From Aldrovandia affinis (taxonomy: Eukaryota; Chordata; Actinopteri; Notacanthiformes; Halosauridae), in the NCBI GenBank assembly GCA_029706075.1, contig JAINUG010000072.1:2793367-2857366 (forward strand): a stretch of 64,000 nucleotides of DNA, given 5' to 3'. Below, piece by piece: positions 47,851-60,955 of the stretch (position 1 is its first letter; every line of letters begins with the position of its first letter). The notes beneath the pieces were generated by a model, which worked only from the letters and a program-made list of their open reading frames with translations, was not told where the DNA came from and made no database searches. The position numbers were made by a program, and so were the translations under genes.

Positions 47851-50800
47851 TAAACCTGCAAACCTGCACTATAAAGTGCCTTTACCATTCAATTACCTTC
47901 ATTTGAAAATTATTTATTACAAATTCTATTCAGTCATTCTTTTTTGCTGTTGTTATTCATGTAATTATGACACATTTTGATGGATGCAAAGCACGGAGAA
48001 GGCTACTCATTCAGTGTTTGACACGTTCTCTCTGAAGCACCTGTGACTATCTTTTCTTGCATGCTAATTTCTCCCTTTTCAGTACAGTGTTAAATTATAA
48101 CACAACTTTTTTCTTTCCCAAGGACAGAATTAATAGTTTGCTACATATTTTTGCTGCATCAGAATATTTCCCAGAGGTTCTACTGTACAAGGCAAAAAGG
48201 TAGGCTCTTTCACATGCTCTATGGAATTATTAGCCATTTTCAGTCAAGTGAGGATATTTGTATAATAATAAAACTCATTTCTGCTAATTGTGTTATCTCT
48301 TTCTCTCTATCATTGCTTGCATAACCTTTCACATTAGTATTTCTTACACACTGGCTCCGAATGACTCCGCATCAAGTATGAATATGCATAAATTCAGTTA
48401 AAAGGCCACCAGCATCTCACTTTCATATTGTGCCTAAAAGATGGCTTTTCCGTCAGTCTCGAAGGTCATCCATGTGTGTAAAAATCTGATTTTTTACAAT
48501 TGCTGTGGTCAGCAGCAGCATGGATATCCACCTCAATTAAAAAGAATGAATGAGAGTCTCTTCATCAGATCAGGGCCTCATTCTCAGAGGAACGTATGGA
48601 CATAGTTGTGTTGTGCACATACTTAGTGCCAGGTTGTCAAGTTGTCAAGATTGTGGCGTTTCTAAGCCAGACCACTCGTAGAGAAACAAAATGGCATTCA
48701 GGCACTGCCAGACTGCTTCCTGCACAAAATAATTAGTGAAAAAATATAGAACTGTAAATGAACAAATGTGATTTATCTAATTGAAAGGAAATATAAATAA
48801 TCAACAAATAAATGGCAACAAAGTAAACCAATTCATTTATGATACTGGAGTCCCATGAAGACTGTTCTTTCTATGGCTTACTCCAGTGGTTGCTAGGTAC
48901 AAAAAACTATACACAAATATACAGGCTATGAAAAAGTCACTACCGGTTGCACACAATTTAACTATTGTAGAAATCTTTTAGGCTCTACTATGTTAAAATA
49001 ATATATATATATTACTAAATGTATGCAGATGTTGGGTCTGTCTTTATTATTTATTATATAATATAATGTGCAAATGCATAATCTATAAATCTGTAAAATG
49101 CAGACTTACTAGACTTATATGGAATATTTTTAATATAGAATATATTAATCTGACATGCCAGAATTGATCCATATACCCTGATTAGATCATTCAAAACAGT
49201 GTTAGACTGAAAACTTCAATTATAAACCCAATCTCTCAGAAAATTGGAAGTTTGATGGAGTAGACTTCACTTACAACTTGAAGGGCACAAAGTGCATTTC
49301 AAAAATGTGTTTTACAATCAAATCAACCGTGTCATTGATCTGTGCAAGATGTCTGTTTCCATGCAATACAAATGAACTGCCTTTTTAACATGCCTTTCAA
49401 TTCTGGATACATCACACCCACATACATACACACACACCACTCCACACAGTGGTCAAAAGCCTTTGTCTTCATCTAAAAGTTTTAATTTTTTAATGAAAAA
49501 AATCTAGCTGATTCTTTTTTTTACTACCACAATTGGAGCCCATAACCCAAATGAATCTGAATGAAATATTTACAAATCAGAAAGCAGATCTGCTGGCCCT
49601 TTGTGCTAGCATCTACTTCAAATTGTTCTTTCATGAGGAACCAGAGCTTTCTTCTCATGAGATCAAGCCAAAGTATCAGCTCTGCCACCCAAGAAAAAGC
49701 ACAAAAGCGGATCAGAACACTGTTCCCAACTCTGATACTTAATCTATAAAGCCTTATGTATATCAGAACTGTGATACTGTGATTCATGGGAGGAATCACA
49801 GTATCACACGTCCAGCAGAGAACATCATGGGCTTATCGCACTTCTGGAACCCTCCTCGGCTTAAAAAAGGAACCAGAATCATCTATGTGTTGCTTCAAGA
49901 TCTAAAATTGTTTATCCCCTAGCTGAGACCAAACGTCACCCTCAAAATAGTGAGTCTCCGACACACGGCATGTACTCCAATATTTTACAGGGGAGACCAT
50001 GCAGAGTCTGAACCTTGTAAGTGAGCACATTTTGAATTGTGCTGACGTACATTCCACATCAACGTGTATATAAGGTATATTCTTCTAGGCATATAGGAAT
50101 ACATAAAAAAATACAATTCAGCTGAATTCCATTCATTGTTGTCTTCTTCACCCCACACCCTCACTACTACTGTGCTACTTTTCCCCCTTCTGCTTCATTA
50201 CCCAGCTTGGAGCAATTTCTGTCAATTTACCAGCATAGGAATCCATCAGAAGCCCCAGAGACAGATCCTTAGACCTGCTTCAAAATTGCATGTACTGTGC
50301 TATTCTGGCAAAGGAACACAATGGGACAACGACAGCTATCATAAATACATTGTTGCAGCGTTACTTTGGTTTGGAAGCCTTGTTACAAAGATGGTCAGTG
50401 AATGAATTATTTTCTGTAATTTAAGTGCTAGGAGTGATCACAACACATTTCAAACTGTAAAAACACTTTTTCTAAGAAAAAACCTTCTAATTGTACCTTC
50501 AGAAGACAAAGTAAAGAGAAGAAACTCAATCATCAAGATTATATTGGAGTAATAATTAGTATTGTCTCTTTGTATCATTGTTCTTTCTGACTTTTTGAAA
50601 AATCTGAAATATAAACATATAAGACAGGGACAGGAAATTCAAAAGAACAAATCAACAAATGTTTGCTTTGTTCTAAATAAAATTGGAGCTGCGCGGTGAA
50701 GCCTCCACTTGACTTAAAAATATTTGTTTTATTAGTTTCACAGGAAACGTGCAGAGCAATCTCAGATTTGTTACTTTTAGGGTCATGAAAAAATAAGAAG

Positions 50801-52832
50801 TATCCCAAAATGAGGGTGAAAAATTGCTTCAAAGGCTTATAAAGTATGGTTATACATGTAATGAAGAGTACGGTTTTCCCCAACCTGTCCCGGTAAATTG
50901 CATTTTCTGCAAATGAAAAATATACTGTCTGTGAGACACTTTATTTCAAATAGAATTGATTTTACACTTAATGTGTAATGGCTGCATTGCTAAACTGAGT
51001 CATTCAATTCTGTGCCAATGCCCATTAGAACGGAGACCATCTACAGATCTCATCTCTACCTGCTTAAGTTGTGATAAGAAATTATTTCCTGATAGCATTT
51101 TTCTTTACATCACAAAATTGTGTAGAATTTTTTTTATATATCTACAGATCATCTGAACTTGGATATATACGCTTTGTCCACTGTGGCCAAATTCAACGGA
51201 TACTGACGATGGAAACATCTGTTAATCTGTTCTGAGAAATATACTGAACATTACAAAGCACCGGAGTTTGTTTTATAGGCTTTCCAAGCTGTATAGCATA
51301 CTAGCTCAAAGCTGGTGTGCTATAAAGTTAAGTTAAAAGACTAGCCAGTTCTTCTAATTCACTTCTGATTAATTTTACATCACCTAACTAAACATGAGGA
51401 AAGAGAACATTACAACACGAGACACAATTAAGAGAAAGCTTTGTGTTTACTTGCCAATGGCTTGTTCAAATAATTGACACTATTTTTAACAAATAAAATA
51501 AACAAGTCAACAATTGGTTTAAAGGTAAGATTTCTGCCTCAGGTCATTTTCCCGTATGTAATTAAGAAAATAGGTATTCAATGCAGCCTGTGTTCTGTGT
51601 ACTTACATGTATTGCAGTTTTTTTCAATTGCTAACATGCATTGGTCAAAACTGAAGTCACATTGCCAAAGAGGGAGAACTAGAACTTCCACAGTACTGTA
51701 CAGTATGAGTGATTACACTGTACATGTTGTTTTTTTGAGATTATTATTTTTTCAACTTTTTATTTTCTTTTTATATGCAAAGATATAGAAAAAATAAAGG
51801 ATATTGAAACAAATTTCTGATTCACTCTTGTTACATTACTTTAGTACAGTCAACAAAGTGAAAAGGTGTTATTCTTATTCTATAATGAAATACTGATTTA
51901 TGTGAAAAATCATTCAAACTTCAAAGATAAAGGTTCATCATTTATGTAATGCTCCCTGTTGTTAGTGTTTTTTTAGGTCAGTGTGTTATGAGTGACAATG
52001 TATGCTTTCTGAGTGAGAATTGTTACCAGTGTTATGGTCGAACAAGCTTATTTTGAGACATGTATGAAGTGTTTTGGTGGTTTGAGTGAGTGTTGGACGT
52101 GAGATTGTTTGGCCAAGATGCATGTTGGTAATGCAGACTGTATGAAGAGTTTTGAAAAAGTGGCTTCAGTATTGACCTATGCTTGTTAGTAGAAAAAACT
52201 GTATTACTTCAATTGGCCTTTCCTTGGAGGGAATTTATTTTCAACAGCAGTTGTATGTATGGAAACTATTGGTAAAAAAAGAAAAGAACCAAAATGTTAC
52301 ATCATCATCTGTGACTCACCCTGCCCAGCTGATGATGGTGCAATATTTATTTCAAAATAAATAAATAAATAAATGATGCATGAGTACGTCAAAAGAAAAT
52401 CCCCTCAGTCGAGTTCGGAATGTAGAACTACCCAAATCCTTTTGATGGATTAACTCAAAATTCCTAGAGAGTCGTGTAATACTATAAGAATGACAGAAAA
52501 GCTGAGTAAAAATAAAAAGTAGGAGTCAGGCAAACGGATGCACGCCTCTATTGCATGTGAATTTCCAACCCATTTCCATTGATCCAAGCATATATCAAGC
52601 AGTGGTCAGAGACAGTGCTTTCCTTTGCAGTTGTTTTTAGCGTTCAGTCTGTAAAACCATTTTCAGGGCAGTAATCACATCGCCATGGAACCGATGACAT
52701 TTGTGAATGTGCTATTAACCTTCGATTTAAGGCAATTTGACATCATAACATACTGCATTTACAGGTCAGACTTGCACTTTGCATTAGTATGTGCATTCTT
52801 TTGTGTGTCTACATGAGTGTACACATTTGTGC
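47851..52832. other. Five kilobases of unassigned AT-rich sequence
   Basis: The only structure I can point to is the hairpin at 49770-49808. TA-rich words occur near 49000-49080, and an aataaataaataaat run near 52358-52372. No coding region or repeat terminus was recognised. Confidence 0.45.
49770..49808. repeat. Perfect 15-bp inverted repeat with 9-nt loop
   Basis: tgtgatactgtgatt and aatcacagtatcaca surround catgggagg. It could be the core of a palindromic MITE or a transcribed hairpin. No flanking duplication is seen. Confidence 0.85.
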
Positions 52833-53015
52833 AGGAGTGTGAGTGCATGTGTGTGTTGTGTGTGGGTATTTGCAAGAAGGTGTGTGTGAGTGTGACTGTG
52901 TGTTTAGAACCTATGGTCCGCACCTGGTTGGAGTGATAGGCCTCTCTTAGTAACATAACTGTGTGCTTGTTTGTGTGCGTGTGTGTATGTGGGTGTGTGT
53001 GTGTGTGTGTATGGG

Positions 53016-53059
<44 letters not shown>

Positions 53060-53125
53060 TGTGGGTGTATGTATGAGTGTTTGTTGTGTGTGTGTGTGTG
53101 TGTGTGCGTGTGCATGTGTGTGGGC
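52833..53125. repeat. TG-rich compound microsatellite, about 290 bp
   Basis: Looser TG-rich sequence at 52833-52905 leads into the dense block 52969-53122, built of (tg)n, tgtgtgggtg and tatg variants. The frames across it on both strands are artefacts. Confidence 0.95.
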
Positions 53126-54658
53126 GTCTGTACTGTTATAATGTACTCACGGAGCAGTAGTGGGATAGTAAGCTGAGGGCCCCTTTAAGTCAGCTTGCCA
53201 TGCTGATAATCCTCAACAGGCAACAGTATGGGGGTCATACTGCCACAAGCCTTGACTTCAGAGATGAGTGCTACCTGGAAAAATATAAAACAGCTCATTA
53301 ATGCCATTCCTGTCTTCCCAAAGCTTTGCAGGCAAAATATCAAAGAACTGATTCTGCTAGGCTTCAGCCATTAGATGTAATGTTGTGTTGATTTCATAGT
53401 GACTCATAGTTAAGTGCCTCCTCATGCTGCTTATAGTTCAAAAGGCCCTGAATGTACACTCCCCCCACCCCTCCCCCTGAAAATGCCCCCCTTTACTTTC
53501 ACTCCATTTTATGAGCTACACTTAAAAAGGGAGTAAGGGGAAAAGCATCACAACCCTGGACAAAACATGATTTTGCCAATTAAATTAGGTGTCCAGAGCA
53601 CAGGCCAGGCATTACTGTCCTTTATCATAATTAGCAACAGGCATTGTTACACCTGGGGATTTAGCCCCGGATTGGTCTTTGACAATTCCCCCCCTTCGAC
53701 GTACATTTAAAACAATACAATACGCCAGATCTGTTTTTAAATGAACAAAACAAACCACCCCACTCAATGTCCACACCACCCTCCCGCTAAACAACTTGTC
53801 CACACCACCCCTCCGCCCAACTATTTGTGCGTGGGCTAGATCCACACAAACCTAGGGATCGAGGAACTTCACCTCCCACCACTCAGTCAGTAATATTGCC
53901 CATTTTTTCCTGTATCCCTCTTTTCTTCAGATTAGTATATCTTTATGTGCTTTTGTGCCATCCAATGAGCAATAATAAGAGCTCTCAGAGTTTGTTTTTC
54001 CAGACAGTTCTTTGCAAAGGTCTACCTTGAAGGATCTCCCCATCATTTTGATCAATATACATGTATCCATTGTAGAAATGAGAGATTTATCCTTGAACAG
54101 GATCCTTAAATAATTACCCGATTGTAATTTTCTTCCGGTAAAAAGTCCAAGGGATCTCAAATTCATCTCCTGGTGGAAAAGGCCAGTCTCGCCGTGACAG
54201 CCCAGCCCTGAGGTAAACACGGCAAACATGACCCAGACTGGTTCTGTCGTAACCTTGCTCACTGTAACCCACTAATACAGTGTCTGCTGTAATGACCTAG
54301 CTCTCTATGCCCGGGCGTGCTGGGAGACCTGTCGTAATACGAGTTCAGTTCACTTTCCATGGCCTCTCAGCTCATCTCATGTTAGCACCATTGCAAACAG
54401 GACTCTAGCGACAGTCTGTGTCATTCTGCACATGGCATCTGATCACAATGGCTGAGGAATGTAGTGTATCGCATACCGTGATTGACTGTTTTCAAATTCA
54501 AAGTAGCAACCGCGATGTGAATTAGCATCGCCACACTCACTGCACACTGCCTTGAGCATACACCTACCCGAAGGAACGTCATTGTGTATATCCATCATAT
54601 TTTTGTCCTGTTAATACCTGTCTTTCCAGCCAGTTCCATAAGACTAACATCTATAGCA
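53126..54658. other. Unassigned sequence
   Basis: C-rich stretches at 53460-53495 and 53755-53815 are notable. The reverse frame at 53927-54262 shows no domain that I know. Confidence 0.45.
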
Positions 54659-54794
54659 CAGGCGTAACGAGTGTGGGGGATGGGGGGCATATGTCCCCCC
54701 CAAGAGCCATATCTGTCTCCCCAATAATTTGTAGATATAAAACAATCCCTTTTATTATTTCCCCCAATATTTAATATGTGGTTATGCCCTTGAT
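54659..54794. mobile_element. Possible hAT MITE remnant
   Basis: Starts caggcgtaacgagtg and ends with the inverted-type gttatgcccttg. The gtcccccccaag stretch in the middle is typical of a fish hAT-like repeat. Flanking 8-mers do not match. Confidence 0.4.
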
Positions 54795-54984
54795 TTGCAG
54801 GTATTGATTGTACATTAGTGTACAGTATTCACAGTGACCCTCCAAATGTGTATTTTTGGTCAAAGTTGATCTAATAGAAGTGCACCATGACATTGCCTGA
54901 AATAAATGTAAAAATGCAAGACTACCAAAACTACAGAGAGCAACAGCATGTTTTACAATTACCGGTAGTAATGCATTATGTAAG

Positions 54985-55240
54985 GGACCTCAGGTGGCGT
55001 AACGGTCTAAGCATTCGGCTGGAATGCAAGTTGCCACTGCAAAACCCGGCTGCACCAGTCCTGGGGGCGCCGAGAAGTGACAAAGGTGTCGCTGCACGGG
55101 AAAAACTGGTTGCCTCCGAGGACGAGTGGCGGGCCCATGGGGGAGGGGAAATTGAATGAAATAGAGGGTATAATTGGCTACCAAATTGGGAGAAAAATGG
55201 GGAAAAAATCATTTAAAAAAATAAATTAAAAAAATAAAAT
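54985..55240 (+). mobile_element. tRNA-derived SINE
   Basis: The head is ggtggcgtaacggtctaagc, resembling a tRNA A-box region, with a degraded B-box. The GC-rich body is followed by aattggctaccaaattggga, gaaaaatgggg and an A-rich tail. The tail matches the SINE at 17162-17534. Frames at 54887-55212 on both strands are shadows. Confidence 0.75.
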
Positions 55241-55472
55241 AATGCATTATGTAATTTAATTGTAATACTAATATATTCTATACATAATTATTCTAATTTC
55301 CAAATGGCTGGCTAAGCAAGGGTTCAAAGCAGTGGACAGGGTTACCAGGACAGGTCGGAAGTGTTAATGAACATATAGCTAGCTCAATATATTTTTAGAG
55401 AGTTTATGTCAGCACAATTGACAATTGACTGAATGTATCAAAATCCCTGCTACAACAGACTAGGTCTTAATC

Positions 55473-55905
55473 GGCCTGGCAGCCGCTCCTCGCGGTCTCG
55501 CCTCTTCTCTGTCCTGGTCCCTCGTTGGTGGAACGACCTCCCGCAATCGGTCAGGACTGCGGAATCACTTCCAATCTTCCGCAAGAGACTCAAAACCCAC
55601 CTCTTCAGACTCCACTACCACTGAACACTGTCCATCTAGTCAATCTGTCGTCACCACTGTTTACTTGTTCTAAAAAAATAAAAAATAAAAATAAATAAAA
55701 TTAAAAAAAACACCCACTAACCTTTTCTTTCCCAATGTTACAGGTATGATACGCAGACGCCTGCAATGATGTCTTTTGCCGTTTTACTGCACTGATCTTG
55801 TACGCTAACTTTGATTGTTCTCACCTTGTATTAATGCACATCTTGTAAGTCGCTCTGGATAAGAGCGTCTGCTAAATGCTTAAAATGTAAAATGTAAAAT
55901 GTAAT
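55473..55905 (+). mobile_element. L2-clade LINE 3' end, best preserved of three
   Basis: It keeps an open C-terminal piece (SRLFSVLVPRWWNDLPQSVR, then RLKTHLFRLHYH, ending in a stop at 55624). A 3' UTR with an A-rich insertion (55670-55705) follows, then the tail cgctctggataagagcg (55851-55867), ctgctaaatgc and taaaatgtaaaatgtaa. The hairpin with GGATA loop is the feature that UnaL2-type reverse transcriptases recognise. 5' truncated and not autonomous. Confidence 0.85.
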
Positions 55906-58900
55906 CATTGACAAACTCTATTAGGTGTCATTATTATGATATGTTATTATGTTATGATAGTATTAGGTGATATTGTCCGCTCATATTTCTTTGAAAGCAA
56001 ATCTATAACTGTGAACACATGGCTAGATGTTTAGATTATCTAGAAGAATGCATACAGTCGGCTTCATAAAATAACCTTGCTTCTCCTTTCTTTCTTGTTG
56101 CCATTTTTGATTTATACATGAATAGAAAGTTGTGTACTGTCGATGTTTCATGGCTCTGTGACTAATAAAGTTTATTCAAAACACCATGTGACTAAAACTT
56201 GTGAGTCTAATGCAATGCAATAGAAATGTTTAGAAAACATTTTTTTCTAATTTCCTGAAAAGTTTTCTTTTTGGAGATGCAAGGTTTCTTTTTCTTTTTT
56301 TTAAATAAGATGACACACTTACAGTGGGTTCAATAGTAAAAAAAAAAACCATCTCAGTAGGGTAGCTACGATTTAGAAGCTATTCAATTGTTCCCTTGAT
56401 TAGTTGTCTACTGTGCTAAGCATCTGTTTATTACAATAGTGATTGCCAAGCAAGCTGCCAAGATTTGACTATTCACAGAACTACTTAAAAGAGTGTCATT
56501 CTTCACTCGCAATAGACATTTTTTTAGATGCTTCATTATTCAAGTACCACAGGCCAGCGAACGAAATGTAAATAGAGGGAAGAAAGAGAATGATCAAACA
56601 CAATTTCTGTTCCAAATATGATTTTCATGGGCTTAAGACGGAGGGAAAATTTACATGTGCCGTAATTTGGTATGCTGTTTGTGGAGTGATGACTTTGGTC
56701 TCACTTGAAAAGCTGTATTCTCACAATGATGCCTGAGAGCAGATTTGAAACTCCGTCACACCCAGCGTGACTTCCCGGAGAGTTGAACTCAATTCTTTGG
56801 GCAAATCTTCTCTGGCTGTGGAGTGCAACACGCCACATGTGACAGAGCTACCCTTTTTTTGTTTTAAGATACATCCGTGCGCTTATGAGACATTTCTTGC
56901 TCTGCTGACCTTGTACTCCCCCCCCATCTTTCACCACCCCCAGGCTGTGATTCTCAGTCAGTGGGTGCTTGTGGAGAGCTACATTCAGAGAGATGGTGGG
57001 TGGAGGATTGATGTGGGCTGCTGGTTGCTGGTGGGGGGGGGGGGGGGCGGCGAGGCCACCATGGCTCCTGGACTACGGCTAATGAGATTCGGCACCCCAT
57101 CCCCCGTACAGCCGCTGCCGCCACCACACAATCAACTTTCCAGGGGGTCTTTTTAACGGGCTTTAGGTGAGGGGATAATTAGGGAGCATTACAAATCAGC
57201 AAATCACCTGGGGCAGAAGGTGGAGGGGCAGAGGTTGGGCTTCTGCGGTCCACGCTGCATGTAAAGCAGCACAAGACGGAAGGAGCCGGAATGGTGGTGC
57301 CACACGATATGGCTAGATTCATGACTGTGTACCTCACAGCCAAGGGGGAAAAAAACACAGTCTTTGTAGAGCAGAATCACATCGCTCATCCGGGTTTGTG
57401 TTGCTGTGTTTAATATAGAACAAGGACTGTTTTCATGCAAGGAAGGGAGGCTTCTTTCACACAAGGCTATTTCCAAACGGTGTGGAGATAACTCATTTGT
57501 TTTAATTTTCACACAGCACACAATAGCCTTTGTTTTGTGCAAATGCATCCAGTTCATTAAACCACATACTCATTACACTTGTGTGTTTGAGAGTAATATC
57601 TATCTGTGTGTGCCCCTGTGTGCCAGTGCATTTTATTATTTACAATACTGTCCTCCGTGAGAGGCACAATAATCAACACAATATCTTCCCAACATTAGAA
57701 ATAGAACTACCAACGGATAAGAATGTCATCTGTGGTGCCAGTAACAGACATGCCACTGGTTTACCATTATTATTTGTTTTATTTTATTGTGAGTTGGATC
57801 AGCATTGACTTTTAATTTTTAAAAAATTTTATTTTATACCACCTGTACTTTATAAATGGACAATCTTAATATCAAAATTAAAAATCTTAATTAACACACA
57901 GGCGGCACTCAATTTGCAAGTGTATGGAACAGCTTTACATATCTGCAAACATTACAATGCACCATTGGGTTTGTTTCTATTAACAGTGCTCTTGTTAGGG
58001 ATAGAGCTGTCATAGTCAAAGTGCACTGTCAGCTTAAAGCCACATCTGAAGGTTTCTCAACCAGTCATTTTGCACTCTAATTAAAGTGGATCTGCAGGCT
58101 GGGGGCAATGTTAAATGCAATCCATAAAATGCTACAACACCAAAAGTCACAACAATTATTGGGGAAAAAAAGCAACACATGCAAAACTGACCAATCAAAA
58201 CAAATATGCTTTCATATGTTTTGTCACGTGTTATGATTTGATTATACACTTGACGACACAATGATTATGAGTGTTATGATTCCAGTTGGCTTTTTTAATA
58301 TCATTGTTAAATTCCTTATTTTAGTCGAATCATCTGGATAAAACAATTTCATAAACAAAATGGCAACATTAATGCCAATGTGTACATGCAAGACTAGGAA
58401 AGTTAATTGTCTGCCCAAATGCCTTAGAGTTCAGATTCCGCTTGAGCTAAACACTTTTAGCAGCTTACAAATCAATCATATTAAAATGAAAACAAAAAGC
58501 CAAACACACGGATAGATGTTTGGAGCTGCAGTCAAATAGTTCAATGGACATACTATTACAAAAAGCAATTATATCAGATTTGGACCGTGCTTGTCTTTGT
58601 TCTGACCTTAGATAATGGCATTGTATTAGGAATTCATTGACTGCTTTGTTTCGCTCTGAGACTGAAATTGATCATTGTAAGGATATATATTTTTTTTTTT
58701 TAAATTTATATCCATGTTACAATCTTTTTAGGCAAACATTTCCACCATTATCTCATGCCTAGAAGCTGAGGATTCTGTGACATATCAAAAGGGATTTCGA
58801 TATGAAATAATGGGTGAAAATCTCAAAGCCTCTGGGTGGTGAGGATGCTGCGCACGTTTCCTCCCTGCTGTTGGGTTATTTTTGATCCAAGCTCCAACGC

Positions 58901-59090
58901 TGGGTCCACACCCAATCCTTTGAATGCAAATGGCTGACGCTTTCAAAGGGGAGGGTGCTCCCAGACGTCACCTTATGGTATCGAGGCTGATCTAAGAGCC
59001 AAAATTCACTAACGGTACGCTGTAACGGAACATGAACGAGTCGTACTTAACGGGAGAGATATGTGTGAACACAGCACAAAAGTCCTTTAC
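55906..59090. other. Unassigned sequence with unique-looking blocks
   Basis: A G-run at 57032-57047. The blocks 57380-57560 and 58030-58260 are mixed in composition, apparently non-repetitive and rich in homeodomain-type words (caattattgg, gatttgattatac). They could be conserved regulatory DNA. No coding signal. Confidence 0.3.
57032..57047. repeat. Poly-G run
   Basis: Sixteen G in a row. Confidence 0.85.
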
Positions 59091-59117
59091 GAGAGTGTGT
59101 GTGCGTGTGTGTGTATG
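59091..59117. repeat. (GT)n microsatellite
   Basis: GT repeats with interruptions, followed by a purine-rich (GA) stretch to about 59180. Confidence 0.85.
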
Positions 59118-59395
59118 GGAGAGAGGGGGAGATACAGAGAGATAGAGAGCAGGAGGGAAGGTAAAAGAGAAAGGGAGAGCACTGGGGTGGACTATTTATG
59201 GATACAATCATGAAATACGTCATACAGAGGCAAATTGAGAGGAAACGACAAACGACAATTTGGACTTCGAAAAGGCAATGTTGTGCTTTGCGTTTGGCAG
59301 GTCTATTGTGGATTTCTGAAGGTCACTGCACTAGCCATTTTTCTCTGCCTTTGGCAGTGAAAAGCCAGCAATACATGGCCAATGACTATACGCAA

Positions 59396-59431
59396 ACACA
59401 CACAAACACACACACACACACACACACACAA
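59396..59431. repeat. (CA)n microsatellite
   Basis: CA repeats with one aaacac interruption. Confidence 0.9.
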
Positions 59432-60099
59432 AGAGCTTAATGCACCATTTTAACATGTTGATATGGTAATATTTTCTCTTTATCAAGCTTATTGTTTTCC
59501 TTGCATAACTTTAAGTTAATCTGCTACACTGCCTGCTGCCTAATTGAAGTGTGAAGGAAGGTGAGTAGAAGTGGTCACGCAGCCACTTAATACTATGTTT
59601 AGCATGGCGCTGTTTATCCCGTTCCCAAACAGCAGCAATCCTCCCGTGGAGTGTGGCATGATGTATTATTCATTTGACAAAAAAACATAAAATAAAACAG
59701 CCTACTGTACTTCAACAATAATAATGGTGGCCCAAACCCTTTATATTTAATAACCATAATGGTGCTTCAGAGATTTTACTGTTAATAGTACAGGTCTGTT
59801 TTGAGTGATTTGCAAGGATCTTAGAACCAAACCTTGATCCACCAGCATATGACCATGCAGGTCTGTGCACATACATGGTCAGAATGCAGCAGGGAGAATT
59901 ATATACTTGAACCTGCTTGGTGAATTGCGATCCGAGTAATGTGGCAGTTTATTTATAGCCTTAATTTCCTAATTTGCATGTTTTGAACATTATGAGTCCT
60001 GATAATAGACCATGGCAGCTACACCATGGTCACATAAAACCGTAGGACATGGAATGTTTCAGACTAAAAATCTGAGGTAGGGCTTGTTATACAATGTCA
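59432..60099. other. Unassigned sequence
   Basis: Nothing recognised. Confidence 0.45.
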
Positions 60100-60155
60100 T
60101 ATTATTATTATTATTATTAATAATAATAATAATAACAATAATAATAATAATAATA
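60100..60155. repeat. (ATT)n followed by (AAT)n, self-complementary
   Basis: Seven ATT-type units turn directly into AAT units at about 60119, giving a near-perfect hairpin-forming array. Confidence 0.9.
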
Positions 60156-60639
60156 CTATATATTATATGACTTCTAAGAGCTCTCATATTCTCCCATATG
60201 TATTATCAAAGAGAGGGTTTAAATTTATTCAGAATGAATGCACAATCAAAAGATTAAATCTCATGTAAGCGTGCTTATCGCCTGTGTCGCACTTACATAA
60301 AACACTTGAGAGATGGTGCCTGTCTACACAAACAAACAAAACAAAGTGTCACAGAAATGTTCCAGTCAGCCACCCACTAACGGCCTCTGTCTAAATCACT
60401 GTGGACAGATTTTCATCTGATTGTTAGAATGGTCCCAGCAAAGACATGGAGCCCCACACTGGAGCCTTTAAGCACATAAACATGGTTTAAAGTATGCTAA
60501 ATAGCTAGTCATAAAAAAAACATTCCGTCAGAATGGTATGGTACAACAGTTCCATAAAAAAGCAAGGATATTGCAACATGAATTATAGGTGGCATCTGGG
60601 AGACATTGGTTGCATGGCAGTTTGACATTCAGCAATGCA
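60156..60639. other. Unassigned sequence
   Basis: Nothing recognised. Confidence 0.45.
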
Positions 60640-60689
60640 GGTACACGTTTATCTATGTTATCTTACCTGGTAGGTCAACTGAGAAGGGA

Positions 60690-60955
60690 TTGTGTAGATG
60701 TAGGGCATGATTTTTTTGCAGGAATTTAGCTAGGACACCGGGTTTAACACCACTACCCTTTGGAAAAGTGCCATTGGATCTTCATGACCACAGTGAGCAA
60801 GGGCCTCGGTTTTACGACTCGTCCAAAAGACAGAACCTTCTCCAGCACAGTGCCCCCTACTGGACCACTAACCCCTCTTCTACCAGCAACATCATTCTAC
60901 TTGGAGGTCACCCATCCAAGGACTAACAAAGCCCACACCTGCTTAGCTTCTACAG
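60690..60955 (+). repeat. Fish interspersed repeat, copy 2, with a 5S-rRNA-like stretch
   Basis: Words near 60770-60825 match copy 1 at 44330-44600. Toward its right end, cacccatccaaggactaac and cctgcttagcttc (60907-60951) resemble the complement of the internal promoter region of 5S rRNA. This suggests descent from a 5S-derived SINE, or convergence. The frame at 60760-61089 is a shadow of the repeat. Confidence 0.5.

Noticed and set aside
57059-57156. Second Kozak-type ATG (gaggccaccATGGct)
   Set aside because: It opens a short frame of 32 codons with no domain and follows a poly-G run. One good context is not enough.
60900-60955. 5S rRNA gene
   Set aside because: Only about 45 bp resemble the 5S core complement, with several mismatches, and no full 120-bp gene is present.
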